Shown piece after piece: positions 6,716-15,423 of a stretch of 64,000 nucleotides of DNA (its first letter is position 1; every line of letters begins with the position of its first letter). The notes beneath the pieces are model-generated. The model worked only from the letters and a program-made list of their open reading frames with translations. It was not told where the DNA came from and searched no databases. The DNA comes from Filifactor alocis ATCC 35896 (GTDB lineage Bacteria; Bacillota; Clostridia; Peptostreptococcales; Filifactoraceae). The stretch is taken from contig NC_016630.1 in assembly GCF_000163895.2 (NCBI RefSeq), positions 434,001 through 498,000 of the forward strand. Reading direction: 5' to 3'. The translations under genes and the position numbers were made by a program.

Positions 6716-8557
6716 CTACGGTCTGCCGAATGCGTAAAAATGTTCTCTCCAGTACGGAGACTGAATGCTTGTATACTGAATGGGCGATCCGCAATGAAGC
6801 ATCATCCCGTTTCCGACATAGATGCCGACATGAGATACGGGACTTCCGCTGTCATAGGTTCCGGTGAAGAAAATAATATCGCCCGGTCTCGCCTCGGAAG
6901 CGGAAACAGGGGCACATTGGTTATAAATTCCCTGTGCCGTTGTACGAGGAATGTTTGCGACACCGCTCTTTGTATAGACCCAGCAGATAAACCCGCTGCA
7001 ATCAAAGGAAGTGGAAGGAGAGCTGCCGCCCCAGACATAAGGGTATCCGAGATATTTTTCCGCTTCCTTCATAAGTGATGCAAAACTCGGATCCGATAAG
7101 GCTTCTTTCGGTATCTTGTAGTTTTCTCCTTCTTTGGGATTGGCGTAGATATTATCCGCAAAGAGATGCGGCTTGTTTCCCCTTGTCCGTAGGAGCAAAG
7201 CGTACCTGCTCTTTTCGCTTTCCGTAAGGTTTTCCGCCGTAACAATGCCAAGCCCCTTGTTTTTAAGCGTTACATAAAGGATACGATATTCGTAAGGAAC
7301 CTCCTCTGTTTCTGTGACTGTTTCCCCTGTAACCGGATCTGTGCTTGTTGTCGTTTCCGTTCGGTAGCGAGTTTCTGTTTCTTCCCGAAAACTAAGGGAA
7401 TATTGTTGACTTAGTAAGCTTTGCAGTGTTTCCTGTACATCCTTTGCCTTAAAATCTTCGTGTTTTAGCGTTAAAAAACTGATCAGTTCGTGAGGATTGT
7501 GTCCGATCTGATCTACCTGATAGCGGTATTCATCAAAGCCGGGACGTGTGCTTTCCACTTCGGCAAGCTCTCTTTGCAGCTTTTGCTCCAATGCAAGATA
7601 GCCGTTTTCCGCCTCCAAAATCTCATGATCTTCTGCAATATAGGTTCCGCTTACTACCATGCCGGATCCGCTTTGAAGAAGCATGGAGCAAGAGGAAAGA
7701 GAGGAAGAAAGCATGACAAATAAAAAGGCAAATATGCCGATGGCAAGGAGTATCCCTTTATGTTTTGTCGCAAATCCCTTGAAAAAATCCGTGATTCTTC
7801 CCAGCAGATCTTTTGTCTTTCTTGCTCCTTTCCCGGCGTTTTGTGCTTGTTTCTTCGCTTCTCGGAGTTCTTTGACATACGCCTTTTTTATTCGGCGTTT
7901 TTGTTGAAATCGGGATAAGGGATTGCTCATTCTTTCCGGATGTTCCAACATTTCCTGTTGATACAGGGCTTTGATATGAGTATCTTGCAGCTTTTTTTCA
8001 AGTTGTTTCATCCTTAGATAAGGCATCCTTTGTTGCTTCTGATAAGCTGTTTTGACGGCTTTCCTCGCAAGATAGGCGACGCTTTGTGTTCCTACGCCTG
8101 CGATTTCTTCGCCCGTGTTTTCTTCTTCCTCTGTTTTTAGAAAACTGCCTGTTCTCATTGCTTTGTCTGCAAGAAAGGTAGTAGCAGGAAGAGCGGAAAT
8201 TTTCTTCGGTGTTTTTACTTCTTCCTGAAGTTTCAGTTTTGTTTTCCGTTTCCCGGTTTCCGGATCAAACTCTCTTTGAACCCTTAGCCTTTTCTTCTTA
8301 GGAAGATGTGCGCCGGTCTCCTGTAATTTCTCTTGTAAATGCTTTTCTTTTGCTTTGGATCGTTGTAAATCTTTCTTAAGAGCCTTCTCTTTTTGAGATA
8401 CATGATTATGGATTTCCTCCTCCTTAAAATAGAAATTTCGGTTTCCCGTTTTCTCGTTTTTTGAAACAAAGTCCTCTGAATGACCGGAAGCCGAAGATGT
8501 TTTGTCTCCGGCTTCCTTTCTAAATGACTGGATATAGCGATTTTTATTTTTCTTCAT
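6716..8557 (-). CDS. Membrane-anchored NlpC/P60 peptidoglycan hydrolase (VirB1-like)
   Basis: A 613-residue protein in three parts: a long basic N-terminal cytoplasmic region, one transmembrane segment (GILLAIGIFAFLFVML, near residue 275) and an extracellular part ending in an NlpC/P60 domain. The catalytic Cys lies in SFDCSGFICW, and the His region is SHVGIYVGNGMMLH. In conjugation systems such enzymes open the cell wall locally so the secretion channel can assemble. Its start overlaps the VirB4 stop by 14 bases. Domain order matches the CD1108-type hydrolases of C. difficile transposons. Confidence 0.9.
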   Translation of the reverse strand: MKKNKNRYIQSFRKEAGDKTSSASGHSEDFVSKNEKTGNRNFYFKEEEIHNHVSQKEKALKKDLQRSKAKEKHLQEKLQETGAHLPKKKRLRVQREFDPETGKRKTKLKLQEEVKTPKKISALPATTFLADKAMRTGSFLKTEEEENTGEEIAGVGTQSVAYLARKAVKTAYQKQQRMPYLRMKQLEKKLQDTHIKALYQQEMLEHPERMSNPLSRFQQKRRIKKAYVKELREAKKQAQNAGKGARKTKDLLGRITDFFKGFATKHKGILLAIGIFAFLFVMLSSSLSSCSMLLQSGSGMVVSGTYIAEDHEILEAENGYLALEQKLQRELAEVESTRPGFDEYRYQVDQIGHNPHELISFLTLKHEDFKAKDVQETLQSLLSQQYSLSFREETETRYRTETTTSTDPVTGETVTETEEVPYEYRILYVTLKNKGLGIVTAENLTESEKSRYALLLRTRGNKPHLFADNIYANPKEGENYKIPKEALSDPSFASLMKEAEKYLGYPYVWGGSSPSTSFDCSGFICWVYTKSGVANIPRTTAQGIYNQCAPVSASEARPGDIIFFTGTYDSGSPVSHVGIYVGNGMMLHCGSPIQYTSIQSPYWREHFYAFGRP

Positions 8558-11006
8558 CGGCTGCCTCCATAAGATCTTCCGGTCGTGTCGTCATAATGGA
8601 ATAAAGATGGTTATGCGGAAAATGATCAACAAACGGAATAATGGTATTTCCATAGAACAAGAGACCTTCGCCCGGATTCGAGTGTGTGACATAGGATAGC
8701 TGCGTCGGGGAAATGCCCAGCTGCTTTGCAAGGATCGCTCGGTCGCCCGCCGCCTGTGAGAGCATATAGATAAAGTCCGAGTTCTCAAAGATATTTTCTA
8801 TCTCACGAGAAGCCAAAAGATCCTTGATGTTCTGGGTTAAACCGCTCGGAACGCCGCCCCACTTACGAAATCTTTTCCATACCTCCACGGAATAAGCGGC
8901 CGTTTGCTCGTCCTTTAGCATCAGGTGAAATTCATCCTGATAAAACCATGTTGTTTTATGTGCCGCTCGGTTTAAGGTAACTCTGTTCCAGACCTGATCC
9001 TGTAAAATCAGCATTGCGATTTTTTTAAGCGCCTTTCCAAGTTCCTTGATGTCATAGCAGATAAGGCGATTGTTCAGGTTGACATTGGTACGGTGATTGA
9101 ATACGTTTAGGGAACCGGTAACATAGATTTCCAGTGCGGTGGCAATCCTTGCCGCCTCGGCTTCCGGCTGCTCTTTTAAGAGTGCATGCAGGTCTCCCAG
9201 TATCGGCATATTCTTCGGTTTCGGATCCGTGAGATAATTTCTGTAAACCAGACGGGTGCAGCGATCAATAATGGTTTTTTCCACCGGTTGAAGTCCGTCT
9301 TTTCCTCCAACGATAAGTTCACACAGAGAAAGAATAAAATCACTCTTTAAGGTAAGGGGATCCTCCTCATCGGAGTAGTCGGGGTTAATATCCATCGGAT
9401 TGACATAGTGCTTGGAGACCGGAGAGAGCTTTACCACCTGACCGCCTAAGCGATTGACAAGGGGAGCATACTCCGCTTCCGGATCCGAAATGATGACATC
9501 ATCCTCTGTAATCAAAAAAGCGTTTACGATTTCTCTTTTTGCCGCAAAGCTTTTTCCCGATCCCGGAACACCTAAAAATAATCCGTTGGGGTTTTTCAGG
9601 CGTTTTCGATCCGCCATGATCAAATTATGTGAGAGAGCATTTAAGCCATAGTATAAGGACTCCCCATCCATAAAAAGCTCCTCCGTAGTAAAAGGAATAA
9701 AGATGGCTATGCTGCTTGTCGTAAGACTTCTCTCAATCTCGATATGATTTTCTCCAATCGGAAGACTGCTCATCAGTCCCTGTTCCTGCAAAAAATCCAG
9801 ACGTTTTAGACTGCAATTATGCTTTTGCACAATGCCTGCTGTCTGAAAAATACTGTTTTCCAGCTTCTTTCTGCTTTCCGAGGTATTCATAATGAGCATG
9901 GTTACAAGAAACAGTCTCTCATTGTGGGATTGCAGGCTGTTCAGAAGATTTTTCGCTTCCTGTGCATAAGTGATTAAGTCAGGAGGCAGCACATCCATAT
10001 CATAGCCCGAGCGTACCGCTTTTTTCTGTTCTTCAATCTTCCCTTTTTCGATGTCGGTAAGTTTTCTCTTGACTGCCTTGATTGCCTCCGCCTGATTTAA
10101 AGAGCGGATATGAAAGGTAACCGTCGAGGCACTGTCAAGATTTAAGAGGTCTGAGAGCATACGATCATTTAATTCGGGAGCAATAATCTGAACAAAGGAT
10201 ACCGCTCCCAAAGTGCTTCCCATATGAAAGGTCTTGGAATCTCTGAAATCAAAAGAGGACGGACTGATAAAGTCTTTGGTGGATAGTCCCGTCTTGACGA
10301 TGGAATCCCAAGCAAAGCGAAGTTTCTCCTGTCCGCCGGGGTGAAAGGCATTATGCAATACTTTTAAGCGTTCCAAACCGGAAAGTGTTCGTGCCTTTAC
10401 TCCGAGTGCCTTCATGTTTCCTATGAGATCCGCTTCAATACGTTCCAAACGAAGCCTCGCGGTTTTCATATCTTCCGCATAGATACCGAAGGTCAGATAT
10501 TTCTTTCGGATCAGTCCGTTATTTCCCTTTCCGAGCTGTGCAGAGAGCATTTCCGAGTATTCCTTCCTCACATCGTCGAAGCCGTCCTCTCTTTTTGGAA
10601 TGTCGATGGATTTTTCGTAATCCATTCGGTTCACATATTCGTTCACAAAAGAAAGCTGAATCTTGATGGAAGGATCCATATAGTTGAAAAAATCACACCA
10701 CAGCTCAAATATTTGTGTCTTATCCTCCGGGCGAGCCAGTTGGTAGTTAATATCCGAAAACTGCATTGTCTTTGTATAGAGCTTATCCTTGACTTTGCAT
10801 AAGCCGTCGGGATAGATCTCCTGATAGGCGATTGTCTGCTGGGCACTTTTCGGGATCTTCCCGTCTCTCTTTGCTTTTTTCACGGCAAGGGTGAGCCTTT
10901 GTTTCTCTGTTCTGCCAAGCCTTGCATCCACTCCGCCGATAATAAGTTTTTCTTTTTGGGATTTATTTTTTTCTTTCGCTTTTTCTTTTCTGTTTATGGT
11001 AAACAA
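8544..11006 (-). CDS. virB4: VirB4-type conjugation ATPase
   Basis: An 820-residue ATPase that energises assembly and function of the mating channel. The Walker A motif GVPGSGKSFAAK has its Lys at about residue 485, and the Walker B region is TWFYQDEFHLML. The C-terminal RecA-like domain and the N-terminal VirB4/TraE region are full length. It overlaps PrgI upstream by 44 bases and the NlpC/P60 gene downstream by 14, indicating tight translational coupling. Nothing appears missing. Confidence 0.95.
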   Translation of the reverse strand: MFTINRKEKAKEKNKSQKEKLIIGGVDARLGRTEKQRLTLAVKKAKRDGKIPKSAQQTIAYQEIYPDGLCKVKDKLYTKTMQFSDINYQLARPEDKTQIFELWCDFFNYMDPSIKIQLSFVNEYVNRMDYEKSIDIPKREDGFDDVRKEYSEMLSAQLGKGNNGLIRKKYLTFGIYAEDMKTARLRLERIEADLIGNMKALGVKARTLSGLERLKVLHNAFHPGGQEKLRFAWDSIVKTGLSTKDFISPSSFDFRDSKTFHMGSTLGAVSFVQIIAPELNDRMLSDLLNLDSASTVTFHIRSLNQAEAIKAVKRKLTDIEKGKIEEQKKAVRSGYDMDVLPPDLITYAQEAKNLLNSLQSHNERLFLVTMLIMNTSESRKKLENSIFQTAGIVQKHNCSLKRLDFLQEQGLMSSLPIGENHIEIERSLTTSSIAIFIPFTTEELFMDGESLYYGLNALSHNLIMADRKRLKNPNGLFLGVPGSGKSFAAKREIVNAFLITEDDVIISDPEAEYAPLVNRLGGQVVKLSPVSKHYVNPMDINPDYSDEEDPLTLKSDFILSLCELIVGGKDGLQPVEKTIIDRCTRLVYRNYLTDPKPKNMPILGDLHALLKEQPEAEAARIATALEIYVTGSLNVFNHRTNVNLNNRLICYDIKELGKALKKIAMLILQDQVWNRVTLNRAAHKTTWFYQDEFHLMLKDEQTAAYSVEVWKRFRKWGGVPSGLTQNIKDLLASREIENIFENSDFIYMLSQAAGDRAILAKQLGISPTQLSYVTHSNPGEGLLFYGNTIIPFVDHFPHNHLYSIMTTRPEDLMEAADEEK

Positions 11007-11358
11007 TCTCCATCACCTCCTTGTCTATTTTTGCCTGTCTTTCCAGTGCGGAATACAGGTTATCGGTTTGATAAACCCGAATGCGGGGAAGCAAAAACCT
11101 CGCATGGATCATGTGATACAAAATCTTTTCCAGCGGCTGTCCGTCTTTTTCATAAACTCCAAACGCCATAAAGGGCAGCATCAGAGCAATCATGAGAAAG
11201 GCGGCAACATCACCTCCGATAACAGACCTGCTGAAAAGATAAAAGGGAATTCCGATTCCTCCCGCAAGAGAAAAGCTGATTAGCTGTCTCTTGGTCAGAT
11301 TAAAAACCAATTTATTCTTTATGCGGGATAAATCCTTTGGAATTGTTACATACGGCAT
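10963..11358 (-). CDS. PrgI-family conjugation membrane protein
   Basis: A 131-residue protein with the PrgI layout: a short N-terminal motif (YVTIPKDLSRIKNKLVFNL), two close transmembrane helices (about residues 28-62) and a conserved cytoplasmic segment. PrgI proteins are small inner-membrane parts of Gram-positive type IV secretion systems and are always next to VirB4. The start at 11358 has a strong AAAGGAGG site located inside the 3' end of the MT-A70 gene, which it overlaps by 47 bases. Confidence 0.9.
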   Translation of the reverse strand: MPYVTIPKDLSRIKNKLVFNLTKRQLISFSLAGGIGIPFYLFSRSVIGGDVAAFLMIALMLPFMAFGVYEKDGQPLEKILYHMIHARFLLPRIRVYQTDNLYSALERQAKIDKEVMEIVYHKQKRKSERKK

Positions 11359-11932
11359 AATTTTCCTCCTTTTCTGAGAGTGTTACAGAGCTTTTCACCT
11401 CGTTTCCGAAAACCTCCCAACCGGGTGTCGTTTGTCTTGCAAAAAGCTCAATGCGGGGTAGATCCCCCATAAGTTCTACAATTTTTTCCCGGACAATATC
11501 CGGTTTTTTGCTGTGCTTATCAATCGGTGAAATGATGAGCTGAGAAACCTTTGCACTTTTTCTCTGCGGTTTTCCTTTCGTTGCAAGTAAGCAAATTTCA
11601 GCGTTTCCTCTTGTCCAAAAGCCGAGCCCGAAAAACCAGTCCTTATTCTTCCTGTTCTGTTTCAGCCAGACAAAGGCTGTTGTCTTATACGTAAAGCCCC
11701 ACGCTTTGATAAGACGCAGGGCTTCGGGAAGAAACGGAAAGGTTGACCATAGAAATAGTGTGCAGTTTTCATCTGTGATTTTCTCCACATCAAGAGCACA
11801 AAGCTGCTCTATGCTCATGGTGGAATAGTGATTTTCTGCGGCTCCTTGTACTTTATTTCTTTCATATTTCCAAGGCGGATCCGCATACAGGATATTGAAT
11901 TTTCTTGGTATCAGGTATTCCTCCTTTCCCAT
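11312..11932 (-). CDS. MT-A70-family adenine methyltransferase
   Basis: A 206-residue putative DNA N6-adenine methyltransferase. The catalytic motif DPPW lies in FNILYADPPWKYERN, and a second conserved block begins NAEICLLATKG. No restriction gene is nearby, so it is an orphan enzyme that probably protects transferred DNA or marks the element. It is inserted between VirB6 and PrgI in the secretion operon. The start is uncertain: a strong GGAAAGGAGG lies downstream of the ATG at 11932, and many relatives begin just before the FNILYADPPW block, so a rare start such as CTG near 11914 is possible. Confidence 0.88.
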   Translation of the reverse strand: MGKEEYLIPRKFNILYADPPWKYERNKVQGAAENHYSTMSIEQLCALDVEKITDENCTLFLWSTFPFLPEALRLIKAWGFTYKTTAFVWLKQNRKNKDWFFGLGFWTRGNAEICLLATKGKPQRKSAKVSQLIISPIDKHSKKPDIVREKIVELMGDLPRIELFARQTTPGWEVFGNEVKSSVTLSEKEENYAVCNNSKGFIPHKE

Positions 11933-11943
11933 AAAGGGATATG

Positions 11944-12813
11944 TTAATGGGCGTTAAAGATGGACTTACTGAGTGAGGCGGTCTTAAACAGACTGAAACA
12001 TAAAAGCACCGTGTAGCCTGCTACCGCCCATACCGCAGCATGAATATCCGCCGATGTCGTAATCGCTTTTACCATTACCGCATAAATTCCTACACAAATC
12101 AGTATGAAGAAACCTTGAAAGCCAAGTGCGAATAAGGCACGAAGATAGTTTTGCCCCATTTGTCCCCAGTCCCTGTTCGCCATGGTGGCAAGAGGAATAG
12201 GACCGAGAGAGCAATATAAAAAGATCTCTATCATACGGCCGTAGATGATGATAAAAACGCACCAACTCATAATGTTCATCGTAAATCGAATGAGAAGCGT
12301 CTCCATACAAAGTCCGAACAATTCTCCAATGTCCATTCCTTGGAGCGTTGTTTCCAAATCCGAAATGGCTGAGGCAATGTCAATACTCGTCTGTGAGCTG
12401 ATTACTCCTTGGCTTCCGCTCACCACATGCTGTGCTACATCAAAGACTGCCATAACCATTTCAAAGGTGTGCGTTACAAGATAAATTGCCACGAAGGACT
12501 TGAATATCCATTTGAAGAATATCCAGCTGTCCACTTCATGGAGGTTGTTTCTGTCAATCAGCATTTGGATCAGTTCATAGGTTAATACAAAGGCGAGGAT
12601 CATTCCTGCAATGGGAATAATCACGGTATCCGAAACAGAGTGAATCATGGATAAAACGCCGCCGTTCCAGCCCGACGGCGTCTTTCCGACTTCTACCGCA
12701 ATCTCACCGACCTTTGTATTCACTGTATCAAACAGTCCGGAAAGGTTATTGGTGATACAGCCAATCAAAAAATCCTTGATCCACTGATTGAACTGGTCGA
12801 TGATATAATCCAT
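11944..12813 (-). CDS. VirB6/TrbL-like polytopic channel protein
   Basis: A 289-residue membrane protein with about six hydrophobic helices, including IIPIAGMILAFVLTYELIQM, FTMNIMSWCVFIIIYGRMIE and the C-terminal AVAGYTVLLCFSLFKTASL. Size, helix number and position between Maff2 and PrgI/VirB4 match the VirB6/TrbL-type inner membrane pore subunit of Tn1549-class ICEs. It follows Maff2 by 12 bases. Confidence 0.88.
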   Translation of the reverse strand: MDYIIDQFNQWIKDFLIGCITNNLSGLFDTVNTKVGEIAVEVGKTPSGWNGGVLSMIHSVSDTVIIPIAGMILAFVLTYELIQMLIDRNNLHEVDSWIFFKWIFKSFVAIYLVTHTFEMVMAVFDVAQHVVSGSQGVISSQTSIDIASAISDLETTLQGMDIGELFGLCMETLLIRFTMNIMSWCVFIIIYGRMIEIFLYCSLGPIPLATMANRDWGQMGQNYLRALFALGFQGFFILICVGIYAVMVKAITTSADIHAAVWAVAGYTVLLCFSLFKTASLSKSIFNAH

Positions 12814-12825
12814 AGGCTACCGTCC

Positions 12826-13041
12826 TTAACTAAACAGTCCGGAAAGCATTGGAATGAGTTTGACACCGATGAGGATAATTCCCCCTCCGCTCATCAGTTG
12901 TTTAATTCCCTGACTTTTTGCGCCGGGATTGTCGGATCCGTATCCTTCGAGGAGATTGACCGCTCCCCATACGCCAAGTCCTGCACCGATAGCGATAACA
13001 AGAACGGATAGTGTACTGATTGCCTGATTGAAAAATGCCAT
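12826..13041 (-). CDS. Maff2-family small membrane protein
   Basis: A 71-residue protein starting at MAFFNQAISTLSVLVIAIG, with two hydrophobic helices separated by a Gly/Asn-rich turn. This is the Maff2 family of mobile elements, thought to be a VirB2-like or accessory channel part. I choose the start at 13041 because AGAGAGG lies just upstream; an in-frame extension to 13101 lacks a ribosome binding site. It is preceded by a hairpin (13148-13179) that could separate its expression from that of VirD4. Confidence 0.88.
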   Translation of the reverse strand: MAFFNQAISTLSVLVIAIGAGLGVWGAVNLLEGYGSDNPGAKSQGIKQLMSGGGIILIGVKLIPMLSGLFS

Positions 13042-13147
13042 AAAATTACCTCTCTTTCTGCCGCATTTGCGGTCTTTACCATAGTTTTTTATATCATTCA
13101 AAGCCTTGTGGGCTTCGTCTGGACGAAATCTTGCCTTTTGTGGCGTG

Positions 13148-13179
13148 AAAAAAGCCTGCTTCTATTTATGGAAACAGGC
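13148..13179 (-). terminator. Intra-operon hairpin between VirD4 and Maff2
   Basis: Read on the minus strand, an interrupted stem (GCCTG/CAGGC plus a TTC/GAA pair) is followed by six T residues (the A tract at 13148-13153). It lies between the VirD4 stop and the Maff2 start, so it would lower transcription of the channel genes relative to VirD4. Confidence 0.65.
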
Positions 13180-13183
13180 ATCT

Positions 13184-14944
13184 TTACAACTCATTTTCCG
13201 AGAATTCATACACTTGAAACACTTCATTTTTCTTTATCTGGAGCCGGGTACTTAAAAACTTTTCAATATCAAAGGTATTTCTTTTGTCGTAATCGGCGGT
13301 CAACTTATAGCGTGGGTGTTTTTTTAGGTCATACTTGTCTGAGAAGAAAGGACGCACCCCTCTAAGCTGTAAGATACATTTTGCACCGTCCATCGCCATC
13401 AGTTCATCCGGGGTAAGAAGTTCTCTCCCAAGTTTTTGATAATTTACGCCATAGCTTCTGCTCGTCCCTCTGGTATCATTTGTGTTATATGTGTCAATGC
13501 TCTGTTTTCCAAGCATGGCGCTCCATTCCTTTAGGGTGGAACTTTCCGCTCCTCCAAGAAAGATCCGGCTGTCCATGTTTCCGATGATGGTTTCCGCATT
13601 TTCCTTATACAAGGCTTTTAACTGGCTTTGTGCCTGTAATCCGAGACACATGGAGATTTCTCTGGAGCGGATTACCGAGCAGATTTTTTCAAGTTGCGGA
13701 ACTTGTCCGGTGTTTGCCGCCTCATCCCAAAGGCAGCGGACATGAACGGGAAGCCTGCCGCCATAGTGATCGTCCGCTTTCTTACAAAGCAGGTCGAACA
13801 TTTGAGTAAACGCCATAGCAATCAGGAAATTCAAGCTGCTGTCCGTATCGGATATAATGAAAAACAGTGCCGTTTTTTCATCGCCGAGCGTGTCAAGCTC
13901 CAGTTCGTCATAGCTCATGATTTCTCTTACTTCCGCAATATCAAAGACGGCAAGTCTGGCACCGCAGGATATTAAGATCGATTTTAAGGTCTTGCCGGCC
14001 GCCAGTTTAAATTTTCGATACTGTCTTACGGCAAAATGTTCCGGATCGATTGCCTCTAAGGCTTCAAACATATAATCCACCGGATTTTTGAATGTTTCGT
14101 CATCCTCCCGTACTTCCATGGAAGCGATCAGTTCGACAAGGGTATTCATATTCTGTTCTTCCTTTGGTGCCTCGTAGTGAATGTATCCGATCAGTGCACA
14201 GTACAGGAGCGTTTCAGCTTTGTTCCAAAATTCGTCACTGCTTTTTCCATCTCCTTTGGTATTTGAAATCAGAACATTTACCAGCTTCAAAATATCCTGC
14301 TCACTGTGAAGATAGGCAAAAGGATTATAGTGCATACTTTTTTTAAAGTTGATCGTATTAAACACCTTTAAGCGATAGTTGTTTTTTAATAAGGCATTCC
14401 CGCAATCGGCAAGAATTCCCGCTTTCGGATCCGTAACTACATAAGAGCTGTGCATTTGTAAGAGGTTGGGTGTAAACCAGAAACGAGTCTTTCCGCTTCC
14501 GGAACCTCCTACGATGAGCGCATTTTTATTTCTTGCAAACTTGGGATTTTTAGGTCTTGGATTCATGGTTAACTTCTCCGTTGCCGTAAGAATCATATTG
14601 TTCTCGAATTTCGGATCGACAAAGGGTTTGATGTCCGCCTCCTTTCCAAAACGTGCCGATCCGTATTCTTCCTTATGGCGATAGGTCTTTGCGTTTTTTC
14701 TCTTAAAATGGACGAACATCGCTATTCCAAACGTTCCGATGAGCCCAAATAAGAAATCAAAAGGATGAAAGCTCGGGATTGGATTTGTGCTGATTGTTCC
14801 AAGAGCGAATACACCGCTAATGCTTTTATCAATGAAATCTCCTCCTTTGGAAAGGCGGTATCCTTCCCCCAATCGCATAAACAGATAGAGCAGGGAAAGA
14901 TAGAGAACTCCTTGAGGAAGATATTTTTTTAGGTTTTGTTTCAT
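13184..14944 (-). CDS. virD4: VirD4-type type IV coupling protein
   Basis: A 586-residue coupling protein that docks the relaxase-DNA complex to the channel. Two N-terminal transmembrane helices (about residues 12-30 and 58-80) are followed by the Walker A motif VGGSGSGKTRFW (Lys about residue 152). The Walker B region VRCLWDEAANTGQVPQL, typical of the VirD4/TraG group, comes later. Its start overlaps the PcfB stop by 4 bases (ATGA). Full length. Confidence 0.95.
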   Translation of the reverse strand: MKQNLKKYLPQGVLYLSLLYLFMRLGEGYRLSKGGDFIDKSISGVFALGTISTNPIPSFHPFDFLFGLIGTFGIAMFVHFKRKNAKTYRHKEEYGSARFGKEADIKPFVDPKFENNMILTATEKLTMNPRPKNPKFARNKNALIVGGSGSGKTRFWFTPNLLQMHSSYVVTDPKAGILADCGNALLKNNYRLKVFNTINFKKSMHYNPFAYLHSEQDILKLVNVLISNTKGDGKSSDEFWNKAETLLYCALIGYIHYEAPKEEQNMNTLVELIASMEVREDDETFKNPVDYMFEALEAIDPEHFAVRQYRKFKLAAGKTLKSILISCGARLAVFDIAEVREIMSYDELELDTLGDEKTALFFIISDTDSSLNFLIAMAFTQMFDLLCKKADDHYGGRLPVHVRCLWDEAANTGQVPQLEKICSVIRSREISMCLGLQAQSQLKALYKENAETIIGNMDSRIFLGGAESSTLKEWSAMLGKQSIDTYNTNDTRGTSRSYGVNYQKLGRELLTPDELMAMDGAKCILQLRGVRPFFSDKYDLKKHPRYKLTADYDKRNTFDIEKFLSTRLQIKKNEVFQVYEFSENEL

Positions 14945-15423
14945 CGTTCCCGTTCCCCCTTTACCAGTTCTTTGACTTTATCCAATCCTTTTTCTTTGAT
15001 CAGTTTTTTAAATGCTTCCAATGTCTTTTTAACCGACTGTCTCTGTTTTTCTTTTCTGAGGGTCCTTTTTGAAAACTCTGTAAAAGCGGCCGCCATTGCA
15101 TCGGCATCTCTTGATTTGAAAAACACGAGATATTTCGGCGGTGTGGAAAGCCGATCCTTTTTCACCGCATAGTCTATGCCGTATTTTCTTGCCGTTCTGT
15201 CAAAGGACTTGATATTGCTGTTTGTAAGCTCGATGTTTGAAACTCCTGCATTTTGTCCGATCAGTTGCTTTATGTTTTGTTTTCCCGTTTTCTGATGAGA
15301 CGGAAAATTTTTGTTTTTTCTCAGTTCCAGCACCTTTCTCATAGCCTTTGCAAGAGCCCTTGCACTGAGCGTTACGCCTCCCTTGATGACAAGCACGACT
15401 CTCTCATTTACTTCTTCCTGCAT
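14941..15423 (-). CDS. PcfB-family protein (DUF3801)
   Basis: A 160-residue protein with the PcfB start (VVLVIKGGVTLSARALAKAM) and a basic C-terminus. PcfB was described on the enterococcal plasmid pCF10 as a transfer protein acting with the coupling protein. It is coupled to VirD4 by a 4-base overlap and overlaps the upstream cytosine methyltransferase by 16 bases, so all are one transcription unit. Confidence 0.85.
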   Translation of the reverse strand: MQEEVNERVVLVIKGGVTLSARALAKAMRKVLELRKNKNFPSHQKTGKQNIKQLIGQNAGVSNIELTNSNIKSFDRTARKYGIDYAVKKDRLSTPPKYLVFFKSRDADAMAAAFTEFSKRTLRKEKQRQSVKKTLEAFKKLIKEKGLDKVKELVKGERER

